A stretch of DNA of 40,988 nt from FW021-bin31 sp964422465 (GCA_964422465.1 CAYRBD010000019.1:1-40988); one strand, 5' to 3'. Positions 9,166 to 18,160 are shown, counted from the stretch's first letter. A program made the numbers and translations. The notes: generated by a model not told the origin, from the sequence alone.

Positions 9166-12100
9166 TTATAAATTCAGGTTGATGCCGAAAGAAAAGGTTT
9201 TCAGAGTAGGATAGCTGGTCAGGGAATAGGCCAGTAAATCCTTGTTTTTCTGAATAAAGAATGGGTTGGTAGCTACCATATAGAGGTTACATCTGTTCAG
9301 CCCCAGCTTGTTGGTCCACGCATCAGGCAGGCTATAGGAAAGGTTAATCAAATTCACCCTAAAGGCAGAGGCATCTCTGATCCAGAAAGCAGATAGCGCC
9401 TCATAATCATCATGCCACCAGGGAGCGGGGTAAACCGCATTCGTATTTTCCAATGTCCAGTGATTTGCCCAAAAAGCAGGTTTATTAGACCTTGTAGAAG
9501 ATTGCTTCCTTGCAGCGCTTGAGATAAATTCTTCGTTGCCAATGGATAAAGAAGTCTTTACGTGCAACTGCAGCCCCCTCCATCTTAGGCCAAAGGAAAG
9601 GCCTTTGTTGAATCCTCGTTTAGGGAGTACCCAGGTCTTGTCGTCATCGGTAATTTTTCCATCCGGAGCGGCATAGGTACCATCTTCCTGCTTGGGGCCA
9701 CGAATATCTTTGTAATACAACATACCCGGCTGTGGCTTTTGACCAAAAATGGTATAATCCGGATGATCTTTCAGAAAATTATCTACTTCTTCCTGGCTGC
9801 GGAACATCCCTTCATACACAAAGGCTTCGGTTCCCCGGTTGCGGGAATAAGTTCCGGTCAGGTCTCGCCAGGTACCTATATCACCGGGAGAAACGTCATA
9901 TTTTATAATCCTGCTGTTGTCGTATCCAATACCGGTTACAATATTATAACTTATTTCATTCCCAATTTTACCATTCCAGCTTAAGGTAACTTCCGCGCCC
10001 ATGGTATTGGTAATGTCATAGTTCTCTGCCGGCATCTGAGAGCCTATGGTAAAGGGGGCGCTGGACTGCAGATTCGCTAGTAGGTCGTACCCATGATTGT
10101 AATATCCATCCACATCTATACTCAGCCGGTTGTTTAACGTAACGGCATTAATACCCACATCAAACTGATCAATGTTATCCCAACGTACTTTGGCATTAGG
10201 TAGTTTTTCTAATTTCATTCCTACAGTTCGATCACTATTTCCCCCAAATACAGCTCCATGACCTCCCTGTTGGAGTGTATAACGTTGCATCCAATCCCAG
10301 TTTCCAGTACGGTCTCTACCTGTACGCCCTGCCGATGCACGCAATTTTAAGAAATCAATAAAGGAATCGTCACTAAAGAAATTCTCTTTGGAAATGATCC
10401 AGGCAGCAGAAAGAGCCGGGAAAAAACCCCAGCGATATCCCGGACCAAATTTAGTGGAGGCATCGTAACGCCAGTCAAATTCTGCAATGTATTTATCCGA
10501 ATAATTGTAGTTTACTCTACCTGCATAAGAAAGTGTACCCGCCTCACTGGCGCTGTTGTCATTTGTCATTTCACCAAAAGCAGCCCGCATGTAATCTACT
10601 CCAACATTGGCAACCCCCTCTTTCATGGCCCTTACTGTTTCATAGTAGCTTTCCGACTGCTCTACCAAAGCTAAAATACTGATATGGTGTTTCCCAAACT
10701 GACGATCATAACTCAGATTTACATTGAACTGGTAAGCATCACTATAATCAGGGTTAATCCTTACCCGATCGCCATTTTTTGCACGAACTGTTTTTATCAC
10801 ATCTCCTCCATAAATGTGTTTGTGCTCTCCCAGCATGCTGAACTGGTACATGTTGTAATAGAGGCCATACTGCTTGCCCCAGCCGTTGTTATAATTTTTA
10901 TTGAAAACCACTTTGGCTTTCAATCCCGGCAGAAACGGCGCATCGTATTCCAGACTTCCGTTTACATTTAACTGCATGGTTTTGGACAGCGTATAATTAT
11001 CCAGGCTTTGCGCTTCAAAAAAGTGCAACCCCTCAGAACGGTTTACTCCTGCAGGCAGATCAACCGGTAATCCTCTTACATAAGGCGGAACAAATTGTGG
11101 CGTTTGAAGTAAATTGGTTACATCCTGTTCAGTATTTTCTCCACCCTGCTTTAAGAAGAACCATTTCCGGTTATCCACAGCACCGCTTACGCTTAAGTTT
11201 ACTTTTACATGTTCTGCCACATTGATATGGGTGCTGGCCTGAAAATTCCATTTTTTATAATCAATCTTATCCAGATTTCCATCTCCCCAATAATAGGATG
11301 CACCGGCAAAATAGGTGGCGCGATCGCTACCTCCGCTCACACTCAGAGAATGCCGTGTCGTTTGTGCCGGTTTCCAGGCCATATCAAGCCAGTTGTAATT
11401 GTATTTTTTGAAGTAAGCCAATTCATCAGGTGTATAATAAGAAGGATCCGTGGACGCAATGCCCCGGGTGTCCAACATATCATTCATATACGTAGCCTGC
11501 TGATAGCCATTCATCATCGTAGGAAAATAGGTCGCATCCGAGGAGCCATACGAGCCACTATAACTAATAGAGGGTTTACCTATATGTCCCCTTTTGGTTG
11601 TTACAATGATCACTCCCTGCGCTGCTCTTGCACCGTAGATAGCTGCTGTTGCATCCTTAACAATGGAGATGCTTTCTATCTGTGAAGGGTCCAGAAGGTT
11701 AAAATCCTGTTGTGTCCGCACTACGTCATCTATCACATACACCGGACCATTATCCCCTCCATTCTTAGCTCCTTCCGGTGGGTTTCGGATCACAATCCGG
11801 GCAGCTTCTCCGGGCCGGGATTCTCCTCCGCTCACGTGAACACCGGGTAATTTATCGGAATACCGAAGCGCTGAACTCAGGTCGCTCACCGGAATATTCT
11901 CTATTTGCTTCATATCCACGGTGGCCACAGAACCCGTCAGGTTGGCTTTCTTTTGGCTGCCGTATCCCACTACCACCATTTCGGCCAAGGAGTTGTTCTG
12001 TCGTTTCATCTGGATATTGATAATCGACCGCTCTTTGATATAAACTTCCTGTGTCTCATATCCTATAGAAGAATAAACCAAAACCGTATTGGATTCCGGT

Positions 12101-12336
12101 ACTTTTATAGCATAATTCCCATTGTTATCGGAAGTAGTACCGATAGTTGTACTTTTGACTCGGATCGTTGCGCCTACCAGCGGGTTCCCATCCGGGTCTG
12201 TAATATTTCCTGAAATACTTTTCAGATTCTGATTCTGTCCAAAAGCAAAGGAAGAACTGAAAAGCAACAATAGTAAGATACCATTCTTTAGAAAGTATCT
12301 GGCTTTTCGTAATTGTAATCTTTCTTTCATAGTCAT
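9166..12336 (-). CDS. susC-like: SusC/RagA-family TonB-dependent outer-membrane transporter (no STN domain)
   Basis: 1056 residues. The signal peptide ends near FAFGQ (about residue 34). Residues ~38-125 are a carboxypeptidase-regulatory-like domain (ITDPDGNPLVGATIRVKS). MVVVGYGSQKKANLTGSV (~120-137) leads into the plug domain, and the rest is a 22-strand barrel ending in FSFGINLNL with a terminal aromatic-rich strand. It imports glycan oligomers across the outer membrane using TonB energy. There is no STN domain, so it is not a sigma/anti-sigma signal transducer, unlike the second SusC in this window. A second ATG two codons in (12330) could be the real start. Plug wording (LPGVHVSGGESRPGEAARIVIRN) departs from the usual RIRG form but the fold signals are intact. 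Confidence 0.95.
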   Translation of the reverse strand: MTMKERLQLRKARYFLKNGILLLLLFSSSFAFGQNQNLKSISGNITDPDGNPLVGATIRVKSTTIGTTSDNNGNYAIKVPESNTVLVYSSIGYETQEVYIKERSIINIQMKRQNNSLAEMVVVGYGSQKKANLTGSVATVDMKQIENIPVSDLSSALRYSDKLPGVHVSGGESRPGEAARIVIRNPPEGAKNGGDNGPVYVIDDVVRTQQDFNLLDPSQIESISIVKDATAAIYGARAAQGVIIVTTKRGHIGKPSISYSGSYGSSDATYFPTMMNGYQQATYMNDMLDTRGIASTDPSYYTPDELAYFKKYNYNWLDMAWKPAQTTRHSLSVSGGSDRATYFAGASYYWGDGNLDKIDYKKWNFQASTHINVAEHVKVNLSVSGAVDNRKWFFLKQGGENTEQDVTNLLQTPQFVPPYVRGLPVDLPAGVNRSEGLHFFEAQSLDNYTLSKTMQLNVNGSLEYDAPFLPGLKAKVVFNKNYNNGWGKQYGLYYNMYQFSMLGEHKHIYGGDVIKTVRAKNGDRVRINPDYSDAYQFNVNLSYDRQFGKHHISILALVEQSESYYETVRAMKEGVANVGVDYMRAAFGEMTNDNSASEAGTLSYAGRVNYNYSDKYIAEFDWRYDASTKFGPGYRWGFFPALSAAWIISKENFFSDDSFIDFLKLRASAGRTGRDRTGNWDWMQRYTLQQGGHGAVFGGNSDRTVGMKLEKLPNAKVRWDNIDQFDVGINAVTLNNRLSIDVDGYYNHGYDLLANLQSSAPFTIGSQMPAENYDITNTMGAEVTLSWNGKIGNEISYNIVTGIGYDNSRIIKYDVSPGDIGTWRDLTGTYSRNRGTEAFVYEGMFRSQEEVDNFLKDHPDYTIFGQKPQPGMLYYKDIRGPKQEDGTYAAPDGKITDDDKTWVLPKRGFNKGLSFGLRWRGLQLHVKTSLSIGNEEFISSAARKQSSTRSNKPAFWANHWTLENTNAVYPAPWWHDDYEALSAFWIRDASAFRVNLINLSYSLPDAWTNKLGLNRCNLYMVATNPFFIQKNKDLLAYSLTSYPTLKTFSFGINLNL

Positions 12337-12488
12337 GCTTGTCTGATTTTTAAAACACCCATTTTAAAACCTCGCTTTTTTATTAATTCTCATTTTTTTA
12401 TCAAAAAATCCACATTAAAAAGATACCTCAAAGATACCCCGGCATTTCATTACAATATTTTATCATTTTCTCAATGTATTATAGCATC

Positions 12489-12529
12489 TTACCAATTTGT
12501 GTATATTTAAATGATATTTTCATTGGTAA
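12489..12529. promoter_or_regulatory. Candidate operator: 8-bp perfect inverted repeat TTACCAAT/ATTGGTAA
   Basis: TTACCAAT at 12489-12496 and its exact complement ATTGGTAA at 12522-12529 are separated by 25 bp, so arm centres are 33 bp apart, about three helical turns. The pair lies just upstream of the predicted susC promoter, where an activator would bind. An 8-bp match in AT-rich DNA can occur by chance, so this is a candidate only. Confidence 0.35.
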
Positions 12530-12610
12530 ATGAAAATTTTTATCGACAAACAAAAATTTGCCAAGTACATTTATACCCAACAAAACATAAAAATGTATGG
12601 AATCAGGTTG

Positions 12611-12694
12611 AAACAAAAGTTGAACTCCTGACGGAGTTCAGAAAGGTCTTGAGCAGGTTCTAACCCCGCACTGCGCTTCGCTTGTACAGGGTTA
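12611..12694 (-). terminator. Terminator hairpin after uxaB within a two-hairpin element
   Basis: TGAACTCC (12621-12628), loop TGAC, GGAGTTCA (12633-12640) is a perfect 8-bp stem. On the minus strand it is followed by ACTTTTGTTT, so it fits an intrinsic terminator 61 bp after the uxaB stop. A second arm pair TAACCC (12661-12666) / GGGTTA (12689-12694) encloses a GC-rich loop. The composition contrasts with the flanking AT-rich DNA and resembles a dispersed REP-like element. Confidence 0.55.
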
Positions 12695-12700
12695 TCGAAA

Positions 12701-14197
12701 TTAAATACCTTCGGCATTTTGCCGACTATGGGAGAAATCTTTAGCCAAATATCCTTCCACCTTACCTTCCAAACCCTTGAGCCGGGATAGATCGGAGTCC
12801 CAAAGTGAGGTATCGCTCAGAATAGCATGAACGGGGTTTTCCGGAATCCGGGCCCAACATTCAGACAAGGTTTCTGCACGGTCATCTTTTATCTTATACT
12901 TCTTACCGCGTAAATTTCCCTGAAAAGAGCCGTCAGAAAGTTTTTCCGACCGCATAAACCGGATATAAGCAGCCAATCCCCTTGCCATTTTATCCGGCGC
13001 CATCCTGTATTTTTTAATATAATCTACCAGCAAAGGCACACAGCGCATATTTACTTTAGAAGAATACTGGAGCGAAATGCTAAGCCAGGGGTGTACAATA
13101 TAAGGATTCTGAAACCGGTCTGCCACCTCATTGGCAAAGGCAAGCGCCTCTTTTAATGGAATATTTTCATCAGCAATAGTATTGGCAATTTCCCCCATCA
13201 GATCATGTACAAAATCATGCATTTTATCATCCGCCATAGCCTGCCCCACTGTTTCAAAACCACTCAGGTAAGCAAAAGCACAGGTAAAAGTATGGGTCGC
13301 ATTCAGCAGCCTTAATTTTAGCCTCCTGTACTTCGTAATGTCTTCAGCAAGAATAACGCCTTTGTCTGCTTTTGAAAAAGACAACACTTCCCCCACGCGC
13401 TTATCAGGAACCTCAATGGCCCATAACCGATACGGTTCTGCTTTAATCATAAAGCTATCTTCATACCCCAGTTGATTTTCTAATTTTCTTCTTTCGTCTG
13501 TATCCGGCTTGCCGGGAACAATCCGATCTACCAGAGAACTACAAAAATGATTGGCCTCCGTAAGCCACAGGAGAAATTCCTTCTCCAGTTTATTTTTGTG
13601 AGCAAGTTCAACCAGGATATTTTTTAATTTTTTTCCATTATCTACAATCAATTCCGTGGGAATAACAACCATCCCCCGATTTCTATCCCCCTCAAAAGCC
13701 TGATAGCGGGCATAGAGAAAAGCCAGCAATTTTCCAGGGTAAGATTTGGGGGGATTGGCATGGATGTCGTCATCTGTCAGTTGAATCCCCACTTCCGTTG
13801 TATTGGAAATCACAATTCGCATTTCTTCACTCGAAGCACAAGCCAGTACTTCCTCCCATTGTTCTTTTGCCACTAATATCCTGGAAACAGCGCTGTTCAA
13901 ATAATTTTCTTTCACTTCCCTGCCGTTCTCCAGACCTCTTATGCAAAGCGTGTAAAGATTATCCTGCTCTTTCAATTTATTGATATCGCCCTGGCTGGTG
14001 GATTTTACCATCACCACTCTTCCATTAAACATTTTATTTTTATTGGCTTTATCAATAAAATAATCCGGAAGCCCTCTTAACAAGACTCCCGTACCAAACT
14101 GGAGTACCTTTTCAGAAAAGTTAAACGAACCGCTCTCAGGCGTTTGCAAATCAATAGAGGAATTTATTTTTTTGAGATTTTCTTTTGCTAACTGCAT
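12701..14197 (-). CDS. uxaB: Tagaturonate reductase (altronate oxidoreductase)
   Basis: 498 residues, cytoplasmic (no signal peptide). It belongs to the mannitol-dehydrogenase-type long-chain reductases. The N-terminal nucleotide-binding stretch is VLQFGTGVLLRGLPDYFIDKAN (~32-53), followed by VVIPTELIVDNG (~176-187) and the family signature NHFCSSLVDRIVPG (~216-229), matching UxaB. The enzyme reduces D-tagaturonate to D-altronate with NADH in galacturonate catabolism. It is third in the gh28-gh105-uxaB unit, 59 bp after gh105, linking extracytoplasmic pectin hydrolysis to cytoplasmic galacturonate use. The other steps (UxaC, UxaA, Kdg kinase and aldolase) are not in the window. Length matches the family. 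Confidence 0.9.
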   Translation of the reverse strand: MQLAKENLKKINSSIDLQTPESGSFNFSEKVLQFGTGVLLRGLPDYFIDKANKNKMFNGRVVMVKSTSQGDINKLKEQDNLYTLCIRGLENGREVKENYLNSAVSRILVAKEQWEEVLACASSEEMRIVISNTTEVGIQLTDDDIHANPPKSYPGKLLAFLYARYQAFEGDRNRGMVVIPTELIVDNGKKLKNILVELAHKNKLEKEFLLWLTEANHFCSSLVDRIVPGKPDTDERRKLENQLGYEDSFMIKAEPYRLWAIEVPDKRVGEVLSFSKADKGVILAEDITKYRRLKLRLLNATHTFTCAFAYLSGFETVGQAMADDKMHDFVHDLMGEIANTIADENIPLKEALAFANEVADRFQNPYIVHPWLSISLQYSSKVNMRCVPLLVDYIKKYRMAPDKMARGLAAYIRFMRSEKLSDGSFQGNLRGKKYKIKDDRAETLSECWARIPENPVHAILSDTSLWDSDLSRLKGLEGKVEGYLAKDFSHSRQNAEGI

Positions 14198-14256
14198 GGC
14201 TTATCTTAATTAATCACAACGATCTGTGTTCTATTACTTTATTTATCGTACCGTTA

Positions 14257-16179
14257 TTATTGTTTTGCCTGCACGATTAACCAGTCCGTGAGATCGCAAG
14301 CGGCCTGGTAGTTTTCAAATTCCGGAGGCAATTTTCTACCATCAACATATTCATTATAAAACCAGGGATCCCCTACAACAAAAACGGTTCCTTTACCTAT
14401 ACGCGCATAAGCGGCAACCGGTTTTCCCGAACGGGTTCGCAACACAACTTGCGCCTTACCGGAAGTTTTTATAGTAGAAAGTTCTTTTATATACACTTTC
14501 TTTACATGCTTAAATATAGGATTATCGGCTTCCACATCCAGGGCTCCCTGCTCATACTGATGCCCCTGTACCCTGTTCAGACTCACTTCATCAAAATGAA
14601 AACCAAATTTCTCAGCCAGTTTATTAAAATGAGCAAACTCGGCATTGCCGGAATCATTTTCCATCAAGACCAAAACACCTCCCTTCTTTACCCATTTGTG
14701 AATGGATTTAATGGCTTTTTTATCCATATAATGGGGAGAGGCCGTTTCCTTTTTGGTATCCGGGTCCACGATGATATACATATCCGAATTTCTCAGGCTG
14801 GAACCGGCAGGAGCGCTGTTTAACTCATTGGTTTTAACCCCACGAAACCGGAATATACTGCCCCAGAAAGAGAAACCGCTGTTCATTCGGTCGTTCCATA
14901 CATAATGAAAAGGAATTTTATGTCCGGTAATATCTGTTCTAAACTCGTTGTTAAAATAGTGATCCAGAGTAACCGTTAATCCCTTACCGGTTTTTTGCAT
15001 GGGGGCTGTCTGCATTTCATCCGCAGCCAAAATAAAAGCGCCTATGCCTTTGGGATCATTCAATACAGGCTTCTGGTTAATATAATAATCATAGCTTCCA
15101 TCGCGATAAGGGTCTCCCCCTAATCCGGCTACCGGGCAGGTTCCTTTCAAATTAACCTGCCCCATGGCATCCGTCTCAACAAACTGCTTTATGATTCCCT
15201 GAAAACCTTTGTCGGCAACTTTCATAAATTTCTCCGGGAGGTATCCTTTTCTCACGCCTTTAGCCAGCGCGTAAACAAACATACTGGAGCCGGAAGCCTC
15301 CAGGAAGTTACCCGTACTGTCCCCTTTATCCATCACCTGCCACCAGCAACCGGTTTCCGGATCCTGATAATCGGCAACGGCTACAGCCAGCCGGTTTAAA
15401 ATGTTGATAATGGAATCCCGGTAAGGGTTATTTTGGGGAAAATAATCTAAAACATCTACCAGCGCCATAGCATACCAGCCCATGGCCCGATCCCAGAAAT
15501 TAGGGGACATGCCTGTTTTAGGATTAGCCCAACGCTGTTCGTGAGACTCATCCCAACCATGATAGAGGAGGCCGGTTTTAGGATCACGGCTGTGCTTTTC
15601 CATAAGGATAAACTGGTTAGCTATATCCTTAAAAGTACCTGCTCCTTCATGAGCCAGCATAGCATACTCCGCATAAAAAGGTTCGGCCATGTACAGGCCA
15701 TCCAACCACATTTGATGGGTATATATTTTCTTGTGCCAGAAGCCTCCCGCTGCAACGCGGGGCTGGGTCCGTAACTGGTCTCTGAGCTTTGTTGCTGCTT
15801 TCCAGTATTTCTTCTGGCCGGTAACCCGAAAGAGTGTTAGCAAAGCTTTCCCGTTGTTGATGTCATCCAGTTTATAGGTTTCGGGTTTGTATTTTTTTAT
15901 ATTCCCCTCATCATCCACGAAATAATCCATACTGTGTTGGATATACCTGAAGTAATCTCCATTGCCGGTTAATTTCCATAAGCCTTCTACACCTTTAAGG
16001 ATTACCCCCTCATCATAACTCCAATTGGGAAAAGAAGCCTGACCGGTCGCCTGCGGGTCCTTCCATAAAGTCATTGCGGTCCGGGTCATTTTTTCGGCCC
16101 AACCCATTGTATTCTGCGAAAAGACAGGGACAGAAATAAAAAGACATAAGGTTAGATACAGTCCAAAACGTTTCATCAT
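14257..16179 (-). CDS. GH105 unsaturated (rhamno)galacturonyl hydrolase with C-terminal DUF4350/ThuA-like domain
   Basis: 640 residues. The signal peptide ends at VFSQ (about residue 22), so the protein is secreted to the periplasm. Residues ~25-395 form an (alpha/alpha)6 barrel with FPNWSYDEGV (~50-59), KIYTHQMWLDGLYM (~151-164, catalytic Asp160 by analogy with YteR Asp143) and FWDRAMGWYAMALVDVL (~228-244). The family hydrates the 4,5-unsaturated uronate left at the non-reducing end by pectate or rhamnogalacturonan lyases. Residues ~400-640 (DMYIIVDPDTKKE, WVKKGGVLVLMENDSGNAEF, GKGTVFVVGDPWFYNEY) look like a Rossmann-like DUF4350/ThuA-type module, possibly carbohydrate-binding. The gene starts one base after the gh28 stop, so the two are tightly coupled. 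The initial MM leaves the exact start open by one codon. Confidence 0.9.
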   Translation of the reverse strand: MMKRFGLYLTLCLFISVPVFSQNTMGWAEKMTRTAMTLWKDPQATGQASFPNWSYDEGVILKGVEGLWKLTGNGDYFRYIQHSMDYFVDDEGNIKKYKPETYKLDDINNGKALLTLFRVTGQKKYWKAATKLRDQLRTQPRVAAGGFWHKKIYTHQMWLDGLYMAEPFYAEYAMLAHEGAGTFKDIANQFILMEKHSRDPKTGLLYHGWDESHEQRWANPKTGMSPNFWDRAMGWYAMALVDVLDYFPQNNPYRDSIINILNRLAVAVADYQDPETGCWWQVMDKGDSTGNFLEASGSSMFVYALAKGVRKGYLPEKFMKVADKGFQGIIKQFVETDAMGQVNLKGTCPVAGLGGDPYRDGSYDYYINQKPVLNDPKGIGAFILAADEMQTAPMQKTGKGLTVTLDHYFNNEFRTDITGHKIPFHYVWNDRMNSGFSFWGSIFRFRGVKTNELNSAPAGSSLRNSDMYIIVDPDTKKETASPHYMDKKAIKSIHKWVKKGGVLVLMENDSGNAEFAHFNKLAEKFGFHFDEVSLNRVQGHQYEQGALDVEADNPIFKHVKKVYIKELSTIKTSGKAQVVLRTRSGKPVAAYARIGKGTVFVVGDPWFYNEYVDGRKLPPEFENYQAACDLTDWLIVQAKQ

Positions 16180-16180
16180 T

Positions 16181-17896
16181 TTATTCTATTTTTAAACCTT
16201 TAGGAGAAACCTGATCAGACAGGCTGATCTTATCTTTTAAATTTTTAAAAGAATTATTTTTCACCTGGATATTTTTACTTGCCGATCCGGTTATGCTCAT
16301 ATACTCCTCCATACTGCTATCGGATGTAACATGATCTAACGAGATGTTTTTACTGTTGATCAGGGTAATGACCGGGTTGGTATCAGCAGGCAAAAGCCTT
16401 ACATTTTTCAGATAAATACTATCTGCTTCAATAGCTTCCATTCCTTTATTGGTCTTCAATACCAGGTCGTTAAGGTGTATTTGTTTGATATTCATTTCGG
16501 GAAGTCCCCGCATAAATATACCATGTTCAGCCCCATTGCAATATACGTGGTCAATATAAAAATCCCGAAATTGAGGAGTTCCTTCCATTACGGGTAACAA
16601 TTCCCGCTTAGGCGCTGCTCTTTTCTCACCGGCCAGCGGAACCGGGTCCTTAGCGGCATAATACATATCAAACCGGATGGCATCTCCGGAAATATTTCGC
16701 ATGTTGATGTGCGAGGCATGAATATTTTCTACCACCCCTCCTCTGCCACGCGTGGTTTTAAAACGCAAACCCACATCGGTGCCAATGAAAGAGCAATTGG
16801 ATACATACACATTACGAACTCCTCCTGACATCTCGCTGCCAATAACAAAACCACCATGGGCGTGATACACTTTGCAGTTGCGTACAATTACATTTTCAGT
16901 AGGCGCATTCCGCTTTCTGCCTTCTTCGTTCCGGCCGGATTTCATGCAAATGCCATCATCTCCTACATCGAAAGTACTGTTTTCAATCAACACTTTCTTG
17001 CAGGATTCCACATCTATACCATCTCCATTTTGTCCATACCAGGGGTTTTTGGCATATATACCACTCACCGTTAAATCTTCACACATAAAAGGATGAATGC
17101 ACCAGGCAGGAGAATTCTGAAAAGTAACGCCTTCAAGCAAAACTTTTTTACTATGGAAAATACTGATCATATTGGGACGCAGATAATCTTTTATAGCTTC
17201 AAAATCTTTGGCTGTTTTCCCCCCTTTTAATACGCCGGCATCTTTAGTTTGAGCGCCTTTTAAAGATTTTTCCGAGGGATACCATATCCGGTCTTGGGGG
17301 CCTACTACCCCGCCGGAAGCCACGAGTTTCTTCCATTGTGAAGCGGTCAGCTTACCTTTTTTCACCATGCGCCAGGCTTCACCGGCTCCATCAATTACCC
17401 CCTTCCCCGTGATAGCTACATTTTCAAGATTCTTTCCTGAGATGGGAGACTGACAACGCACGGCCTGAAGCCCCTCATAATTGGTCTTTACCAACGGATA
17501 TTCATCAAAATCAGTCGTAAACTGTAGCAGCGCATCTGAGGCAATGCAAAGGTTTACATTACTTTGTAAAACAATCGGACCAGTTAACCAGAAACCACCC
17601 GGAACCAGCACTACTCCTCCTCCATTTTCATTACATTTCTTTATAGCCTCGTTAATGCTTTTGGTATTGAGGGTAACACCATCACTTACCGCCCCATATT
17701 TCACAATATTAAAGGTATCGGCCTTAAAAGACGGACGTGTAATTTTAGGAAGCCCGTCTTCCTGCGCTACTGAGGTACCCTTATTCGCATCAGGAGAATC
17801 CGATTTACAGGAAAGACTAAACAGCGCCAATCCGGAAATCAGGAAACCGAAGAAAAATTTTCTCAAACGGGTTTTGTGAATAGGAAATCTGATCAT
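16181..17896 (-). CDS. GH28 polygalacturonase, lipoprotein
   Basis: 571 residues. The lipobox LFSLSC gives lipid Cys30, after a basic N-terminus. The domain begins with FNIVKYGAVSDGVTLNT (~62-78), the usual GH28 opening. Catalytic motifs are complete: NGDGID (~290-295), GDDGI (~312-316), HAHGGFVIGSE (~345-355, a variant of the GHG motif) and RFKT (~378-381). GH28 enzymes hydrolyse alpha-1,4-galacturonan; the periplasmic or surface lipoprotein form usually acts exo on oligomers. It heads the gh28-gh105-uxaB unit. An 18-bp palindrome lies 62-79 bp upstream. Residues ~170-245 contain a Lys-rich insertion relative to the minimal family fold. Confidence 0.93.
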   Translation of the reverse strand: MIRFPIHKTRLRKFFFGFLISGLALFSLSCKSDSPDANKGTSVAQEDGLPKITRPSFKADTFNIVKYGAVSDGVTLNTKSINEAIKKCNENGGGVVLVPGGFWLTGPIVLQSNVNLCIASDALLQFTTDFDEYPLVKTNYEGLQAVRCQSPISGKNLENVAITGKGVIDGAGEAWRMVKKGKLTASQWKKLVASGGVVGPQDRIWYPSEKSLKGAQTKDAGVLKGGKTAKDFEAIKDYLRPNMISIFHSKKVLLEGVTFQNSPAWCIHPFMCEDLTVSGIYAKNPWYGQNGDGIDVESCKKVLIENSTFDVGDDGICMKSGRNEEGRKRNAPTENVIVRNCKVYHAHGGFVIGSEMSGGVRNVYVSNCSFIGTDVGLRFKTTRGRGGVVENIHASHINMRNISGDAIRFDMYYAAKDPVPLAGEKRAAPKRELLPVMEGTPQFRDFYIDHVYCNGAEHGIFMRGLPEMNIKQIHLNDLVLKTNKGMEAIEADSIYLKNVRLLPADTNPVITLINSKNISLDHVTSDSSMEEYMSITGSASKNIQVKNNSFKNLKDKISLSDQVSPKGLKIE

Positions 17897-17957
17897 GGGT
17901 TCAAATCTATGGTATTCCTGATGTATTAAGGAAATTATTGCACTCTTTTTTTACGCA

Positions 17958-17975
17958 ATCGTTCCCGGTAACGAT
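17958..17975. promoter_or_regulatory. LacI-type operator candidate upstream of the gh28 operon
   Basis: ATCGTTCCCGGTAACGAT is an 18-bp palindrome with one mismatched pair and a central CG, the shape typical of LacI-family operators. It lies 62-79 bp upstream of the gh28 start. I find no second copy with the same core in the other promoter regions of this window. No LacI gene is present here. Confidence 0.5.
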
Positions 17976-17976
17976 G

Positions 17977-18056
17977 CCAATCGCCAATCTACAATCTTCA
18001 GTCTCCAATCTCCTGATTTAAGATTCCAGATTAGCGATTTATGATTTTAGATTTTT
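17977..18056. repeat. Degenerate 7-bp tandem repeat, two opposing arrays
   Basis: Five units of the type CCAATCT run from 17977 to 18011 (starts 17977, 17984, 17991, 17998, 18005). After a 3-bp spacer, six units of the type GATTNNN run from 18015 to 18056 (starts every 7 bp). The second type shares AGATT/GATT with the reverse complement of the first (AGATTGG), so the two halves are roughly inverted. Confidence 0.75.
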
Positions 18057-18160
18057 AAAAATCCGCTACAAGCAAAAAATGTTGAGCACTTATGCTACAG
18101 CGCCCAGAGCCGAGGACCCACGCAAGGTATTGGTTTCAGCATTGATACCCCCATAACATT

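Larger units (their letters stand above)
12337..12700 (-). promoter_or_regulatory. Intergenic region upstream of the SusC operon: promoter, inverted repeat and uxaB terminator
   Basis: 364 bp without a gene. The part next to susC (about 12361-12600) is very AT-rich. On the minus strand it holds a Bacteroidota -7 element TATCTTTG (12436-12429) with a TTG at 12455-12453 (16-bp spacer, slightly short). Predicted transcription would start near 12422, leaving a leader of about 85 nt. The GATACC motif is repeated 11 bp apart around the -7 element. The uxaB-proximal part (12611-12694) is a hairpin-rich segment described separately. Confidence 0.55.

Noticed and set aside
11209..11685. 158-codon open frame antisense to susC
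   Set aside because: It is a shadow of the SusC coding sequence with no recognisable domain; the same holds for the other long antisense frames, for example 37844-38473 and 18594-19160.
17902..17909. TAGATTTG just upstream of gh28 as a -7 promoter element
   Set aside because: It ends only 5 bp before the ATG, would place the transcript start at or inside the start codon, and has no -33 partner.
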